Positions 16,222 through 23,930 are shown, numbered from the stretch's first letter. The stretch: 41,029 nucleotides of DNA from Bacillota bacterium (GCA_023416955.1 JAEZGM010000044.1:1-41029), one strand, 5' to 3'. The notes: generated by a model not told the origin, from the sequence alone. Translations and numbers: made by a program.

Positions 16222-17223
16222 TCAGCGATTAAATTTATCGCGGTCGTGCGGCAGTGTCCAAACTGATAAATCCGGGCCCTTTGCCAAAATCTGATAGGGG
16301 TTCGAAGCATGGCTGCCCAAGTGGTACCCGCGTTTAATTGCATCAAAATCAGTCGTTTCACCAAATGCGGGGATGGAGTATAAGTCACGCGCGTAACCCC
16401 AAAGGTTGGGGAAATCGATCAGCCGGTTGCGGTTGGCGCGGAACACCGGATAGTAGGCAACGTCAAAGCGTGCAAGCGTCACATAAAGGCGAACGTCAGA
16501 ATCCGTAATCTGGCTGCCGAACAGGTAACGCTGTTTGGAAAGGCGTTCCTCCAATTCATCAAGGCGTGCGAACAGGGTGTCGTATGCCTTTTCATAGGCC
16601 GCCTGTGACTGAGCAAATCCGGCTTTATAAACACCATTATTCACATCGTTGAAAATAATATCGTTGAGTTTGTCAATTTCCTCCCGAAGCTCCTCCGGGT
16701 ACAGATCCGGAGCGTCCGGTTTGTGAAAAGGCTTCCACGCGGTTTCCCAATAGTTTGTAAGGTGGAAATAGTCGTTGTTGACCACTTTTCCGGTTTTTAC
16801 ATCCACTACGGTTGGAACGGTTGCGCGTCCGGTGTAATCCGGGTCGGTCTGCTCATAAATTTCAGGCAGATAGCGGATTTTCAGCACGGGGTCGACGCCG
16901 CCCTCATCCAGAGAAAATTCCCAGCCCTTTTCGGTTCGTACAGGATTGGCTGTTCCGAGGCTGATTACATCTTCCAAACCGAGCAGCTTCCGCACGATAA
17001 CCGAGCGGTGCGCCCACGGGCATATCGGCGCCCAAAGCAGGCGGTAGCGATTAGCTTCCACCGGAAGTTCGCCGGGCTTCTCGCCGAACGGTGTGGTAAA
17101 ACGGTTCTGCTGACGGACAAAAGAACCGTCATCCTGGATTTCATGTGCGGATTCCGAAGTTGCGACGTTTCCTGCTTTCACAGGTTTGCTGCCGACGGAG
17201 CAGCAAGTGTTTTCAGTTGTCAT
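16222..17223 (-). CDS. Glutathionyl-hydroquinone-reductase-like GST (copy 3)
   Basis: This 333-residue Xi-class GST has the canonical CPWAHR motif (Cys68) and the DSDVRLYVTLARFD helical motif, closest to copy 1. The N terminus carries a CC pair (residues 7-8). The start ATG at 17223 is preceded by AGAGGG; an upstream reading runs into the acetyltransferase gene and is not supported. These enzymes reduce S-conjugated quinols back to the free quinol with a thiol. Three paralogs in one anaerobe operon suggest reductive cleavage of several aryl or quinone thioethers. That the pathway yields a sulfur source is inference. Confidence 0.88.
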   Translation of the reverse strand: MTTENTCCSVGSKPVKAGNVATSESAHEIQDDGSFVRQQNRFTTPFGEKPGELPVEANRYRLLWAPICPWAHRSVIVRKLLGLEDVISLGTANPVRTEKGWEFSLDEGGVDPVLKIRYLPEIYEQTDPDYTGRATVPTVVDVKTGKVVNNDYFHLTNYWETAWKPFHKPDAPDLYPEELREEIDKLNDIIFNDVNNGVYKAGFAQSQAAYEKAYDTLFARLDELEERLSKQRYLFGSQITDSDVRLYVTLARFDVAYYPVFRANRNRLIDFPNLWGYARDLYSIPAFGETTDFDAIKRGYHLGSHASNPYQILAKGPDLSVWTLPHDRDKFNR

Positions 17224-17236
17224 TTCATAGCCCTCT

Positions 17237-17665
17237 TTATATGTTTTTTTCGGTGTAAACAATCGGAATGGAAGAATGATATTGAATGCTGTAATCTGCT
17301 GTGTATCCGACTGCTTCATAAAATCCGATCGCGTGTTTCTGACTGGTGATCACGATCTTTTCCACACCGGATTCTTTTGCCCAAGCTTCTGCGGCCTCTA
17401 TCAGCTGACGGCCCACACCTTTTTTTCGGTATTCCGCCGCAACGCATACTCTTTCGATTTTTGCAGTTTTATCGTCCACAATATGTAATCTTGCCGTTGC
17501 AACGGGTTCCTGATTGTCTGTCAGTAAAATGTACTTTGCCTGTTCACCGTCTCCTTCGTCAAACTCCATGTTGATCGGAATGCTCTGCCCTTTTACGAAT
17601 GCGTTAATCCGAACATAGTAGACAGCCGCACGCTGCCATGTTTCAGATACTCTAATCGTTTCCAC
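17237..17665 (-). CDS. GNAT-family N-acetyltransferase (first operon gene)
   Basis: This 142-residue GNAT protein has the acetyl-CoA loop in VCVAAEYRKKGVGRQLI and the C-terminal HAIGFYEAVGYTA segment. The start is GTG at 17665, with GGGAG at 8 nt. It is the first full-length gene after the leader peptide and terminator at 17704-17878 and is followed by GST copy 3 after 13 nt. The substrate cannot be told from sequence. An amine of an S-conjugated amino acid or a released thiol compound would fit the operon. Confidence 0.85.
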   Translation of the reverse strand: METIRVSETWQRAAVYYVRINAFVKGQSIPINMEFDEGDGEQAKYILLTDNQEPVATARLHIVDDKTAKIERVCVAAEYRKKGVGRQLIEAAEAWAKESGVEKIVITSQKHAIGFYEAVGYTADYSIQYHSSIPIVYTEKNI

Positions 17666-17703
17666 TTAAAAATCTCCCTCTGATGTTTTCTTTAAAAAGG
17701 TAT

Positions 17704-17730
17704 AAAAAAACGGCAGCCAATCGGCTGCCG
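17704..17730 (-). terminator. Intrinsic terminator/attenuator between leader peptide 1 and the GNAT-GST operon
   Basis: On the minus strand CGGCAGCC-GATT-GGCTGCCG (8-bp GC stem, 4-nt loop) is followed directly by seven T's (17710-17704). It lies 25 nt after the leader-peptide stop codon and 38 nt before the GTG start of the operon's first gene. This is the place of a transcription attenuator. A clear competing antiterminator was not found here by eye. Confidence 0.8.
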
Positions 17731-17755
17731 AATAAAATGTTTGATGAAAACATAC

Positions 17756-17878
17756 TTATCGCGACGCGGTTTTGGCATGGAAATTTTTAGTAACAGAAAA
17801 AACGGGTTCACACATCATTTGCATGCCCATACACATTTCACACATATTACATATTTTTTTCATGCTGAAGATTCCCAT
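17756..17878 (-). CDS. Cys/Met-rich leader peptide 1 (40 residues)
   Basis: This small reading frame encodes a 40-residue peptide starting MGIFSMKKIC. Residues 10-23 read CNMCEMCMGMQMMC: four Cys, all TGT, and six Met in fourteen positions. GGAG lies 9 nt before the ATG; a start at 17863 (MKKIC) is also possible. The mRNA begins about 34 nt upstream at a consensus promoter, and an intrinsic terminator follows the stop. The order promoter, short Cys/Met-rich frame, terminator, operon is that of an amino-acid attenuator. A shared CNMC...MGxQxMC pattern with leader peptide 2, 16 kb away, argues that it is translated. An alternative is a free metal-binding peptide. Confidence 0.72.
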   Translation of the reverse strand: MGIFSMKKICNMCEMCMGMQMMCEPVFSVTKNFHAKTASR

Positions 17879-17918
17879 ATTTTTCAACTCCGAATAAGCA
17901 TATATAAATTATATGATT

Positions 17919-17946
17919 ATTATAGTTTATTAATCTGATATGTCAA
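17919..17946 (-). promoter_or_regulatory. Consensus sigma-A promoter for leader 1 and the S-conjugate operon
   Basis: On the minus strand TTGACA (17946-17941) and TATAAT (17924-17919), both exact consensus hexamers, are separated by 16 bp. The start point would be near 17912. So strong a promoter before a terminator fits control by attenuation rather than by initiation. Confidence 0.8.
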
Positions 17947-18036
17947 GTATATTTTGGAAACTTTTGAAATTTTTCTTTTGCGATGATTCATAAATCGTAT
18001 GATGAAGAATTTGTTTCGCAGTGGATAAGTAGTATG

Positions 18037-18065
18037 TTGCATTTTGTCGTGTATTATTTTATAAT
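18037..18065 (+). promoter_or_regulatory. Predicted promoter of the antiporter gene
   Basis: TTGCAT (18037-18042) and TATAAT (18060-18065) are separated by 17 bp. Transcription from about 18072 gives a 5' leader of roughly 124 nt before the antiporter ATG. Confidence 0.6.
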
Positions 18066-18145
18066 TATAAAATACTTGGCTATTCCACAAATAACTTATA
18101 AAATTCGGTTGGACAGCTCTGCTGTTTTCAAGAAATAACTTCTCG

Positions 18146-18172
18146 GGGAGGAAGTCTTTATGGCTTCCTCCC
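18146..18172 (+). promoter_or_regulatory. Structured 5' leader hairpin before the antiporter
   Basis: GGGAGGAAG (18146-18154) and CTTCCTCCC (18164-18172) form a perfect 9-bp stem. A smaller hairpin, ACAGC/GCTGT, lies just upstream. The CCTCCC of the right arm is also complementary to the GGAGGG ribosome site at 18183-18188. The RNA could therefore switch between a terminator-like stem and sequestration of the start site. I do not recognise a known riboswitch class. Confidence 0.4.
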
Positions 18173-18195
18173 TGTTTATTATGGAGGGTTACTGG

Positions 18196-19377
18196 ATGCA
18201 AAAAATCTTACTTGATGTTGCTCTTATTCTGATTGCTACCAGAGTTGGCGGTATGATCAGCCACAAGTTCAAAATGCCGGAAGTATTGGGAGCACTGGTG
18301 GCGGGTATCGTTTTGGGACCGTCCGTTTTCAATTTGGTTCAGTACAATGAGGGGATAGAGCTTCTCTCTAATCTGGGTGTGATTTTTCTCATGTTTTTGG
18401 CAGGACTGGAAACAGATCTGGATAAACTCAAAAAAGCTGGAATATCGTCCCTGATGATTGGTTCCATGGGAATTTTGGTACCGCTCATTTTAGGAACTCT
18501 CGGTGCTTTTCTGTTTTTCAGTAATACCATGGAAAATCTGTTTCTTGGAGTAATACTTACCGCCACGAGTGTCAGTATTACGGTGGAAACATTGACTGAG
18601 CTTGGAAAATTGAATTCAGCCGCCGGAATCAATATTTTGGGAGCAGCAGTGATAGATGATGTGCTTGGGCTATTGCTGGTATCTATATTACTGGCTATGA
18701 ACGGAAACAGTGGAGGAGGTTCGGTTTCGGAGACTATCATAAAAATCGCTTTATTCCTGATCGTCAGTCTTTCAGCAGTTGTATTTCTGCCTAAGATTTT
18801 GAACCGTTTGGACATCGACTTGAAGCCCGGTAAGTCCATGTTAACTTTCACGATTGCGGTTATTCTCATTATCGCCTTCATTTCTGAAAATCTCGGCATA
18901 GCAGCGATTACGGGTTCCTACCTTTGTGGGGTACTGTTTTCACAGCTGAAGCATAGAGACTATATTAGTCGAAAGATAAGAGTAATTTCATCCGGTTTTC
19001 TTTCTCCCATCTTTTTTGCAAGTGTCGGACTGGAAGTCAGTTTCAGTGGTTTCACAATGAGAACATTCGAAATCACTTTAATGATGTTTGTGATTGCGGT
19101 CATCGGAAAGGTCGTCGGATGCGGCGGCTCAGCAAGAATGTTTAAGATGAAGCGGAGCGAAGCACTGCAAATAGGAACCGGTATGATATCACGCGGTGAG
19201 GTAGCAATCATTACCGCAAACATCGGATTGCAGAATCACATTATTTCACAGGAAATTTTTATGCCCACACTGCTGGTAGTGCTGCTGACTACAGTGGCTG
19301 CGCCGATCTTTCTTAAATTAGTGTTCTCACACCAGCTGGATGAAAATATTGATCAGGAAGGCAGAGCTGACGGCTGA
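18196..19377 (+). CDS. CPA2-family cation:proton antiporter
   Basis: This 393-residue integral membrane antiporter of the monovalent cation:proton CPA2 family (KefB/NapA/GerN-like) has about 12-13 membrane segments. The ion-binding region is seen in GAAVIDDVLGLLL (two adjacent Asp), and the first conserved segment is KMPEVLGALVAGIVLGPSVF. No C-terminal TrkA-N domain follows, so it resembles NapA/GerN rather than full Kef systems. The start ATG at 18196 has GGAGGG at 7 nt; a longer reading from 18160 would run through the leader hairpin. It exchanges Na+ or K+ for H+ across the cytoplasmic membrane. It is a single-gene unit followed by a strong terminator. Confidence 0.9.
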   Translation: MQKILLDVALILIATRVGGMISHKFKMPEVLGALVAGIVLGPSVFNLVQYNEGIELLSNLGVIFLMFLAGLETDLDKLKKAGISSLMIGSMGILVPLILGTLGAFLFFSNTMENLFLGVILTATSVSITVETLTELGKLNSAAGINILGAAVIDDVLGLLLVSILLAMNGNSGGGSVSETIIKIALFLIVSLSAVVFLPKILNRLDIDLKPGKSMLTFTIAVILIIAFISENLGIAAITGSYLCGVLFSQLKHRDYISRKIRVISSGFLSPIFFASVGLEVSFSGFTMRTFEITLMMFVIAVIGKVVGCGGSARMFKMKRSEALQIGTGMISRGEVAIITANIGLQNHIISQEIFMPTLLVVLLTTVAAPIFLKLVFSHQLDENIDQEGRADG

Positions 19378-19432
19378 AACGTCAATTACCCCATGAGTTC
19401 ACGCTCGCAACTGCACAAGCGAATATTTCTAA

Positions 19433-19473
19433 AAAACCGCCTGCTTCCGTGTAAAACGAAAACAGGCGGTTTT
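19433..19473 (+). terminator. Intrinsic terminator after the antiporter
   Basis: AAAACCGCCTG (19433-19443) and CAGGCGGTTTT (19463-19473) form an 11-bp stem ending in T's, with A's opening the other side, so it may work in both directions. Confidence 0.8.
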
Positions 19474-19493
19474 ATGATTGCGCTGTAGGCCAA

Positions 19494-19598
19494 TACAGTC
19501 AGTTAATTCTGAAACAGAACCAATCTTCAAGCGTAAAATCCATGGATCAAAGATTTTGCGTTTGTTTCTTGGATGTTTTCCAAAATTAACTGACTATA
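19494..19598 (-). repeat. MITE-like repeat copy C (long form, about 105 bp, opposite orientation)
   Basis: Ends are TACAGTCAGTTAA at the left and TTAACTGACTATA at the right. The internal sequence is the reverse complement of copy A, including the extra central block (GCGTAAAATCCATGGATC and onward). It lies between the antiporter terminator and the FNR regulator gene. Confidence 0.87.
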
Positions 19599-19749
19599 AC
19601 CAATTTTTCAGCAATTACAATTTTTATGCCGATTGAAAACGCAGGGAAGGGGTGGTTTCCGGCGATTGGTCCGGAAAATGATGAATGCTTTAGATCATTT
19701 TGTACGAAAACATGTGGACAAAATACTCTGATTATTTTTGCTCTTCCAC

Positions 19750-19778
19750 TTGCTGCCCGGATTGTGATAGAATATAGA
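19750..19778 (+). promoter_or_regulatory. Predicted promoter of the FNR-like gene
   Basis: TTGCTG (19750-19755) and TATAGA (19773-19778) are separated by 17 bp, with a start point near 19785. The rest of the 19378-19821 gap holds the terminator and MITE copy C, and nothing else was seen. Confidence 0.5.
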
Positions 19779-19821
19779 ACAAGACATTTTGAATATCAAA
19801 ATCGATGGAGAGAATCATGTG

Positions 19822-20538
19822 ATGGAAAAAGAAGATAAAAAAACACAGTGTGAATGTGCAAACTGTAAAAATGGTATTTGGTGCACGACGACAATCCCAT
19901 TGTTCAGTGCACTTCCGGAAGATGTGCAGAAAAGTCTTACGGCGCATTCCATACAGGCGACCAGAGCAAGGGGCAGTACTCTGTTCAGGGTGGGCGAGAA
20001 AGTGGACTCTGTTTTGATCATCCGAAAAGGAAGGATTAAGCTCTGCAAATACGATGCTGACGGAAACGAATACATTCTTGATATCATCCACGATGGAGAC
20101 GCCATATGGGAAAATCTTTTCCTTGAAAATGCCGTTTTCCCGTATTCGGCGATTTGCCTGTCAAATGTAGCGCTGTGCGAGATCAAAAAGAGCGAATTTA
20201 TGCAGCTGATTGCAGACCGCCCAAGTATTGCGATGAATCTCATTTCACTTCTCTCTCTTCGGTTAAAGGACTCCAACGAAAAGGCGCTGCTGCTTTCCAT
20301 CCGTGACCCCAAAGTGCGGTTGGCGGGATTTTTGCTGGACAGGGATATTAGGTGCGTTGGGCCGGAAATTAAGCTGAAACTGGAGGATATCGCCGCCAGT
20401 ATTGGGCTGCGCCCGGAAACTGTCAGCAGGAACCTGAGTCTGTTTGAAAAAGCCCATCTCATTAAAAGGCTCGGTCAGGGGAAAATTATGGTCACAGATC
20501 GCAGCGGATTAAAGGAGGTTTATGAAGCCAGCCAGTGA
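19822..20538 (+). CDS. FNR-type Crp/Fnr-family oxygen-responsive regulator
   Basis: This 238-residue Crp/Fnr regulator has an N-terminal Cys cluster, Cys12-x2-Cys15-x5-Cys21, with the same spacing as Escherichia coli FNR, and a fourth cysteine, Cys119, in ALCEIKK at the equivalent of FNR Cys122. It can therefore be expected to hold an oxygen-labile [4Fe-4S] cluster. A cAMP-type beta-roll domain and dimer helix follow. The C-terminal helix-turn-helix contains ETVSR, the Glu/Ser/Arg triad that reads TTGAT half-sites. Two perfect TTGAT-N4-ATCAA boxes stand upstream of the adjacent pflA and pflB genes. GGAGAG lies 9 nt before this ATG; the GTG one codon earlier is also possible. Confidence 0.92.
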   Translation: MEKEDKKTQCECANCKNGIWCTTTIPLFSALPEDVQKSLTAHSIQATRARGSTLFRVGEKVDSVLIIRKGRIKLCKYDADGNEYILDIIHDGDAIWENLFLENAVFPYSAICLSNVALCEIKKSEFMQLIADRPSIAMNLISLLSLRLKDSNEKALLLSIRDPKVRLAGFLLDRDIRCVGPEIKLKLEDIAASIGLRPETVSRNLSLFEKAHLIKRLGQGKIMVTDRSGLKEVYEASQ

Positions 20539-20592
20539 GCGGCCATAAAAAATCAGGCCGGTATTTTAATCAGCGGTTACCTAGCAGCCGGG

Positions 20593-20640
20593 AGGGCTTG
20601 CTGTCTATAAAGTGCGGACAACAAGCCCTTCTATTTTTTT
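20593..20640 (+). terminator. Intrinsic terminator after the FNR-like gene
   Basis: AGGGCTTG (20593-20600) pairs with CAAGCCCT (20622-20629). An inner GTC/GAC extends the stem, and a run of seven T's follows at 20634-20640. Confidence 0.8.
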
Positions 20641-20689
20641 AGAATATCATTCTGCCGGGCAATTGCGGTACAATTTATCAACTCGAAAT

Positions 20690-20703
20690 TTGATTATAAT
20701 CAA
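20690..20703 (+). promoter_or_regulatory. FNR box upstream of pflA
   Basis: TTGATTATAATCAA is a perfect TTGAT-N4-ATCAA FNR consensus palindrome, ending 23 nt before the first pflA start codon. Its centre contains TATAAT, so FNR binding could occlude a promoter or the true promoter may lie elsewhere. An identical box precedes pflB. Confidence 0.85.
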
Positions 20704-20726
20704 AGAAAAGAAGGATAAACGGGGGT

Positions 20727-21491
20727 ATGATGAGCGTATCAGAGAGGATGAGCGATATGATCAAAGGAGCAATACATTCCACAGAATCCTTCGGTTCCGT
20801 TGACGGCCCGGGAATTCGGTTCATTATCTTTTTAAAAGGGTGCAGGATGCGCTGCCGCTATTGCCACAACGTCGATACCTGGGACCCCCATTCCGATGAT
20901 ATGCGCACGGCGGACGAGCTGTTGGATCAGGCAGAGCGGTACCGCAGCTATTGGGGAAAAGAAGGCGGTATTACTGTCAGCGGCGGGGAGCCTCTTTTGC
21001 AAATCGATTTTCTTCTCGATTTGCTTAAAAAGGCCAAAGCGCGCGGAATCCATACTGTGATTGATACAGCCGGTCAGCCTTTTACGAGAGAGGAACCGTT
21101 TGTTTCGAAATTCCAGGAGCTGATGCAGTACACGGATCTTCTTTTAATGGATATGAAGCATATCGACCCCGTGGAGCATAGAAAGCTGACGGGTCAGCCC
21201 AATGACAATATCATGGAACTGTTTCGCTACCTGTCCGATATTGACAAGCCCATTTGGATTCGGCATGTGCTTGTTCCGGGAATTACGGACGATGACGACT
21301 ACCTGCACAGGACGCGGGATTTCATCGCTACGCTTAAAAATGTGAAGAAGATAGAAGTGCTTCCTTATCATTCCATGGGGGAACATAAATGGAAAGAACT
21401 TGGCATTCCGTATTCTCTTGAAGGAGTGGAATCACCCAATGCGGAACGGGTAAAAAACGCGGAGCGCATTCTTCGAGGAGAAGACAAATAA
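20727..21491 (+). CDS. pflA: Pyruvate formate-lyase-activating enzyme
   Basis: This 254-residue radical SAM activase installs the glycyl radical on pyruvate formate-lyase. The cluster motif CRMRCRYC (Cys39, Cys43, Cys46) follows the typical HSTESFGSVDGPGIRF segment. The SAM-binding SGGEPLLQ and the later DMKHIDPVEH region also match. GGGGG lies just before this ATG. An alternative ATG at 20757 (MIKGAIHSTE), with AGAGG at 9 nt, would give the more usual family length. It stands directly upstream of pflB, an order opposite to the common pflB-pflA arrangement, with an FNR box before each gene. Confidence 0.95.
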   Translation: MMSVSERMSDMIKGAIHSTESFGSVDGPGIRFIIFLKGCRMRCRYCHNVDTWDPHSDDMRTADELLDQAERYRSYWGKEGGITVSGGEPLLQIDFLLDLLKKAKARGIHTVIDTAGQPFTREEPFVSKFQELMQYTDLLLMDMKHIDPVEHRKLTGQPNDNIMELFRYLSDIDKPIWIRHVLVPGITDDDDYLHRTRDFIATLKNVKKIEVLPYHSMGEHKWKELGIPYSLEGVESPNAERVKNAERILRGEDK

Positions 21492-21521
21492 GCCGGTTCA
21501 GTAAAATTATAAGCTGAATTG

Positions 21522-21535
21522 TTGATTATAATCAA
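21522..21535 (+). promoter_or_regulatory. FNR box upstream of pflB
   Basis: TTGATTATAATCAA is identical to the box before pflA. A TATAGT -10-like hexamer lies about 30 bp downstream (21564-21569). This places the box near the -41 to -47 position used for activation by FNR. Confidence 0.85.
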
Positions 21536-21608
21536 GGAATTCTCAGGCCATATCAGTTAAATTATAGTTAGAACCGCAGAATATCTTTAAGTAAGGAGTA
21601 GTAGTACT

Positions 21609-23855
21609 ATGAAGCAGGAGTGGAGAAATTTCAAGGGTTCACATTGGACGGATGATGTCAATGTGAGAGATTTCATTCAGAATAATTATACGCCCTATGA
21701 CGGGGATCAGAGCTTTTTGGAAGAACCGACAGACGCGACGAACAAGCTCTGGGGGAAGGTACAGGAGCTGCAGAAGCAGGCAAGAGCGAAGAACGGCGTA
21801 TTGGATATGGAGACAGAGGTTGTCTCCGGAATCACCGCTTACGGGCCTGCCTATATTGACAGCGAAAACAAAGGTCTTGAGAAAGTCGTGGGTCTGCAGA
21901 CCGATAAGCCTTTGAAAAGAGCGTTCATGCCCTACGGCGGCATCAAAATGGCAGAGGATGCCTGTACCACCTATGGCTACACGCCCGATCCCGAACTGCA
22001 TAAGATTTTTACGGAGTACCACAAGACGCACAATCAGGCAGTTTTTGATGCGTATACTCCCGAAATGAAGAAGGCCCGTCACAATAAGATCATCACCGGT
22101 CTTCCGGATACCTACGGGCGTGGACGCATCGTCGGCGACTATCGCCGCGTTGCTCTTTATGGCATTGAATATCTGATTGCACAGAAGAAAGATGATCTTG
22201 CCAACTGCGGCTCCGGCATTATGACGGACGATGTGATCCGTCAGAGAGAGGAACTTGCGGATCAGATCAGGGCATTGCAGCAGATGCAGGAAATGGCGGC
22301 AGGATATGGCTTCGACATTTCAAAGCCGGCAGCAAACGCGCGGGAAGCCGTACAGTGGCTATACTTTGGATATCTGGCGGCAATCAGGAGCCAGAATGGC
22401 GCGGCAATGAGCGTTGGCCGTGTATCCACATTCCTTGACGTCTATATTGACCGTGACCTGAAGGAAGGCACGCTTACTGAACAGGAAGCGCAGGAGCTGA
22501 TCGACCACTTGGTGCTGAAGCTCAGAATGGTGAAGTTCGCCCGTATTCCTTCTTACAATCAGTTGTTCTCCGGGGATCCCGTTTGGGCTACACTGGAAAC
22601 AGCGGGTCTTGGGATGGATGGCCGCCACATGGTTACCAGGAACGACTATCGCTTCCTGCATACACTGGAGAATATGGGGCCGGCACCTGAGCCGAACCTT
22701 ACCGTCCTTTATTCCTCCGCTCTCCCGGAAAGCTACAAGAAGTACGCAGCTTATATTTCCGTGAAAACAAGTTCCATTCAATACGAAAATGATGACGTGA
22801 TGCGCCCGATTTGGGGAGACGACTACAGCATCTGCTGCTGTGTATCCGCAACACAGACCGGTAAGGAAATGCAGTTCTTTGGAGCGCGCGCAAACCTTGC
22901 CAAGTGCCTGCTGTACGCAATTAACGGCGGTATTGATGAAAAGAGCGGCGTGCAGGTAGGCCCCGCTTACAAACCGGTTACCTCCGCGGTTCTTGACTAC
23001 GACGACGTAATGGCAAAGTACGACGTTATGATGGATTGGCTTGCGGGACTTTATGTGAATATTTTAAACCTGATTCAGTATATGCATGACAAGTATTACT
23101 ATGAAGCGGCGGAGATGGCGCTGATTGATACCGATGTAAGAAGAACCTTTGCAACCGGTATTGCGGGCTTTTCCCATGTAGTTGATTCACTGTCCGCTAT
23201 TAAATACGCAAAGGTAACGCCTGTGCGCAATGAGAACGGTGTAGCTGTGGACTTTAAGATCGAGGGCGATTTCCCGCGTTACGGAAACGACGACGACCGT
23301 GCCGACGATATTGCCGTGTGGCTCCTCAAGACCTTCCTGAAAAAGCTGCGGAAGTATCATACCTACCGTGATTCAGAGCCTACAACGTCGATCCTTACGA
23401 TTACGTCCAATGTGGTTTACGGTAAGAATACAGGTACTCTTCCGGATGGGAGACCGGCGTGGACGCCGTTGGCGCCCGGTGCGAACCCGTCCTACGGCGC
23501 GGAGCAGAACGGGCTTCTCGCGTCCCTCAATTCTGTCGCAAAACTTCCTTACGAGTACGCGCTTGACGGTATTTCCAATACGCAGACCATCAGTCCGGGC
23601 GCGCTGGGACATACGGAAGGGGAACAGAGCGAAACGCTGGTGCATGTTCTCGACGGATATTTTGACCGCGGTGCTCATCATCTGAATGTCAATGTATTCG
23701 GCGTTGAAAAGCTGCAGGACGCGATGGAGCATCCCGAGAAACCGGAGTATGCAAACTTTACGATCCGTGTATCGGGATATGCGGTAAAATTCATTGATCT
23801 GACGAGAGAACAGCAGCTCGATGTGATTTCGAGAACCTGCCACGACAGGGTATAA
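21609..23855 (+). CDS. pflB: Pyruvate formate-lyase (formate C-acetyltransferase)
   Basis: This 748-residue glycyl-radical enzyme converts pyruvate and CoA to formate and acetyl-CoA in anaerobic fermentation. The active-site cysteines are the CCVS pair (Cys410-Cys411, preceded by a further Cys409). The glycyl-radical loop RVSGYAV has Gly723 near the C terminus. Length and both motifs identify a true PFL rather than a diol dehydratase or choline lyase relative. The ATG has AAGGAG about 10 nt upstream. It is preceded by pflA and an FNR box and followed by a terminator. Confidence 0.97.
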   Translation: MKQEWRNFKGSHWTDDVNVRDFIQNNYTPYDGDQSFLEEPTDATNKLWGKVQELQKQARAKNGVLDMETEVVSGITAYGPAYIDSENKGLEKVVGLQTDKPLKRAFMPYGGIKMAEDACTTYGYTPDPELHKIFTEYHKTHNQAVFDAYTPEMKKARHNKIITGLPDTYGRGRIVGDYRRVALYGIEYLIAQKKDDLANCGSGIMTDDVIRQREELADQIRALQQMQEMAAGYGFDISKPAANAREAVQWLYFGYLAAIRSQNGAAMSVGRVSTFLDVYIDRDLKEGTLTEQEAQELIDHLVLKLRMVKFARIPSYNQLFSGDPVWATLETAGLGMDGRHMVTRNDYRFLHTLENMGPAPEPNLTVLYSSALPESYKKYAAYISVKTSSIQYENDDVMRPIWGDDYSICCCVSATQTGKEMQFFGARANLAKCLLYAINGGIDEKSGVQVGPAYKPVTSAVLDYDDVMAKYDVMMDWLAGLYVNILNLIQYMHDKYYYEAAEMALIDTDVRRTFATGIAGFSHVVDSLSAIKYAKVTPVRNENGVAVDFKIEGDFPRYGNDDDRADDIAVWLLKTFLKKLRKYHTYRDSEPTTSILTITSNVVYGKNTGTLPDGRPAWTPLAPGANPSYGAEQNGLLASLNSVAKLPYEYALDGISNTQTISPGALGHTEGEQSETLVHVLDGYFDRGAHHLNVNVFGVEKLQDAMEHPEKPEYANFTIRVSGYAVKFIDLTREQQLDVISRTCHDRV

Positions 23856-23884
23856 ATTTAGTCAAAAGCGAAAACGGCATTCAA

Positions 23885-23930
23885 AGAGGGTGCTTCTGAA
23901 TGAATTTTCATTCGGCAGCACCCTCTATTT
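23885..23930 (+). terminator. Terminator after pflB
   Basis: AGAGGGTGC (23885-23893) pairs with GCACCCTCT (23918-23926), with an inner GAATG/CATTC stem. Only a loose T/A-rich tail follows. Confidence 0.65.

Noticed and set aside
17741..17938. A plus-strand frame of 65 codons over leader peptide 1.
   Set aside because: It is His-rich only because it is the complement of the Met/Cys codons; it has no ribosome site and runs against the promoter and terminator.
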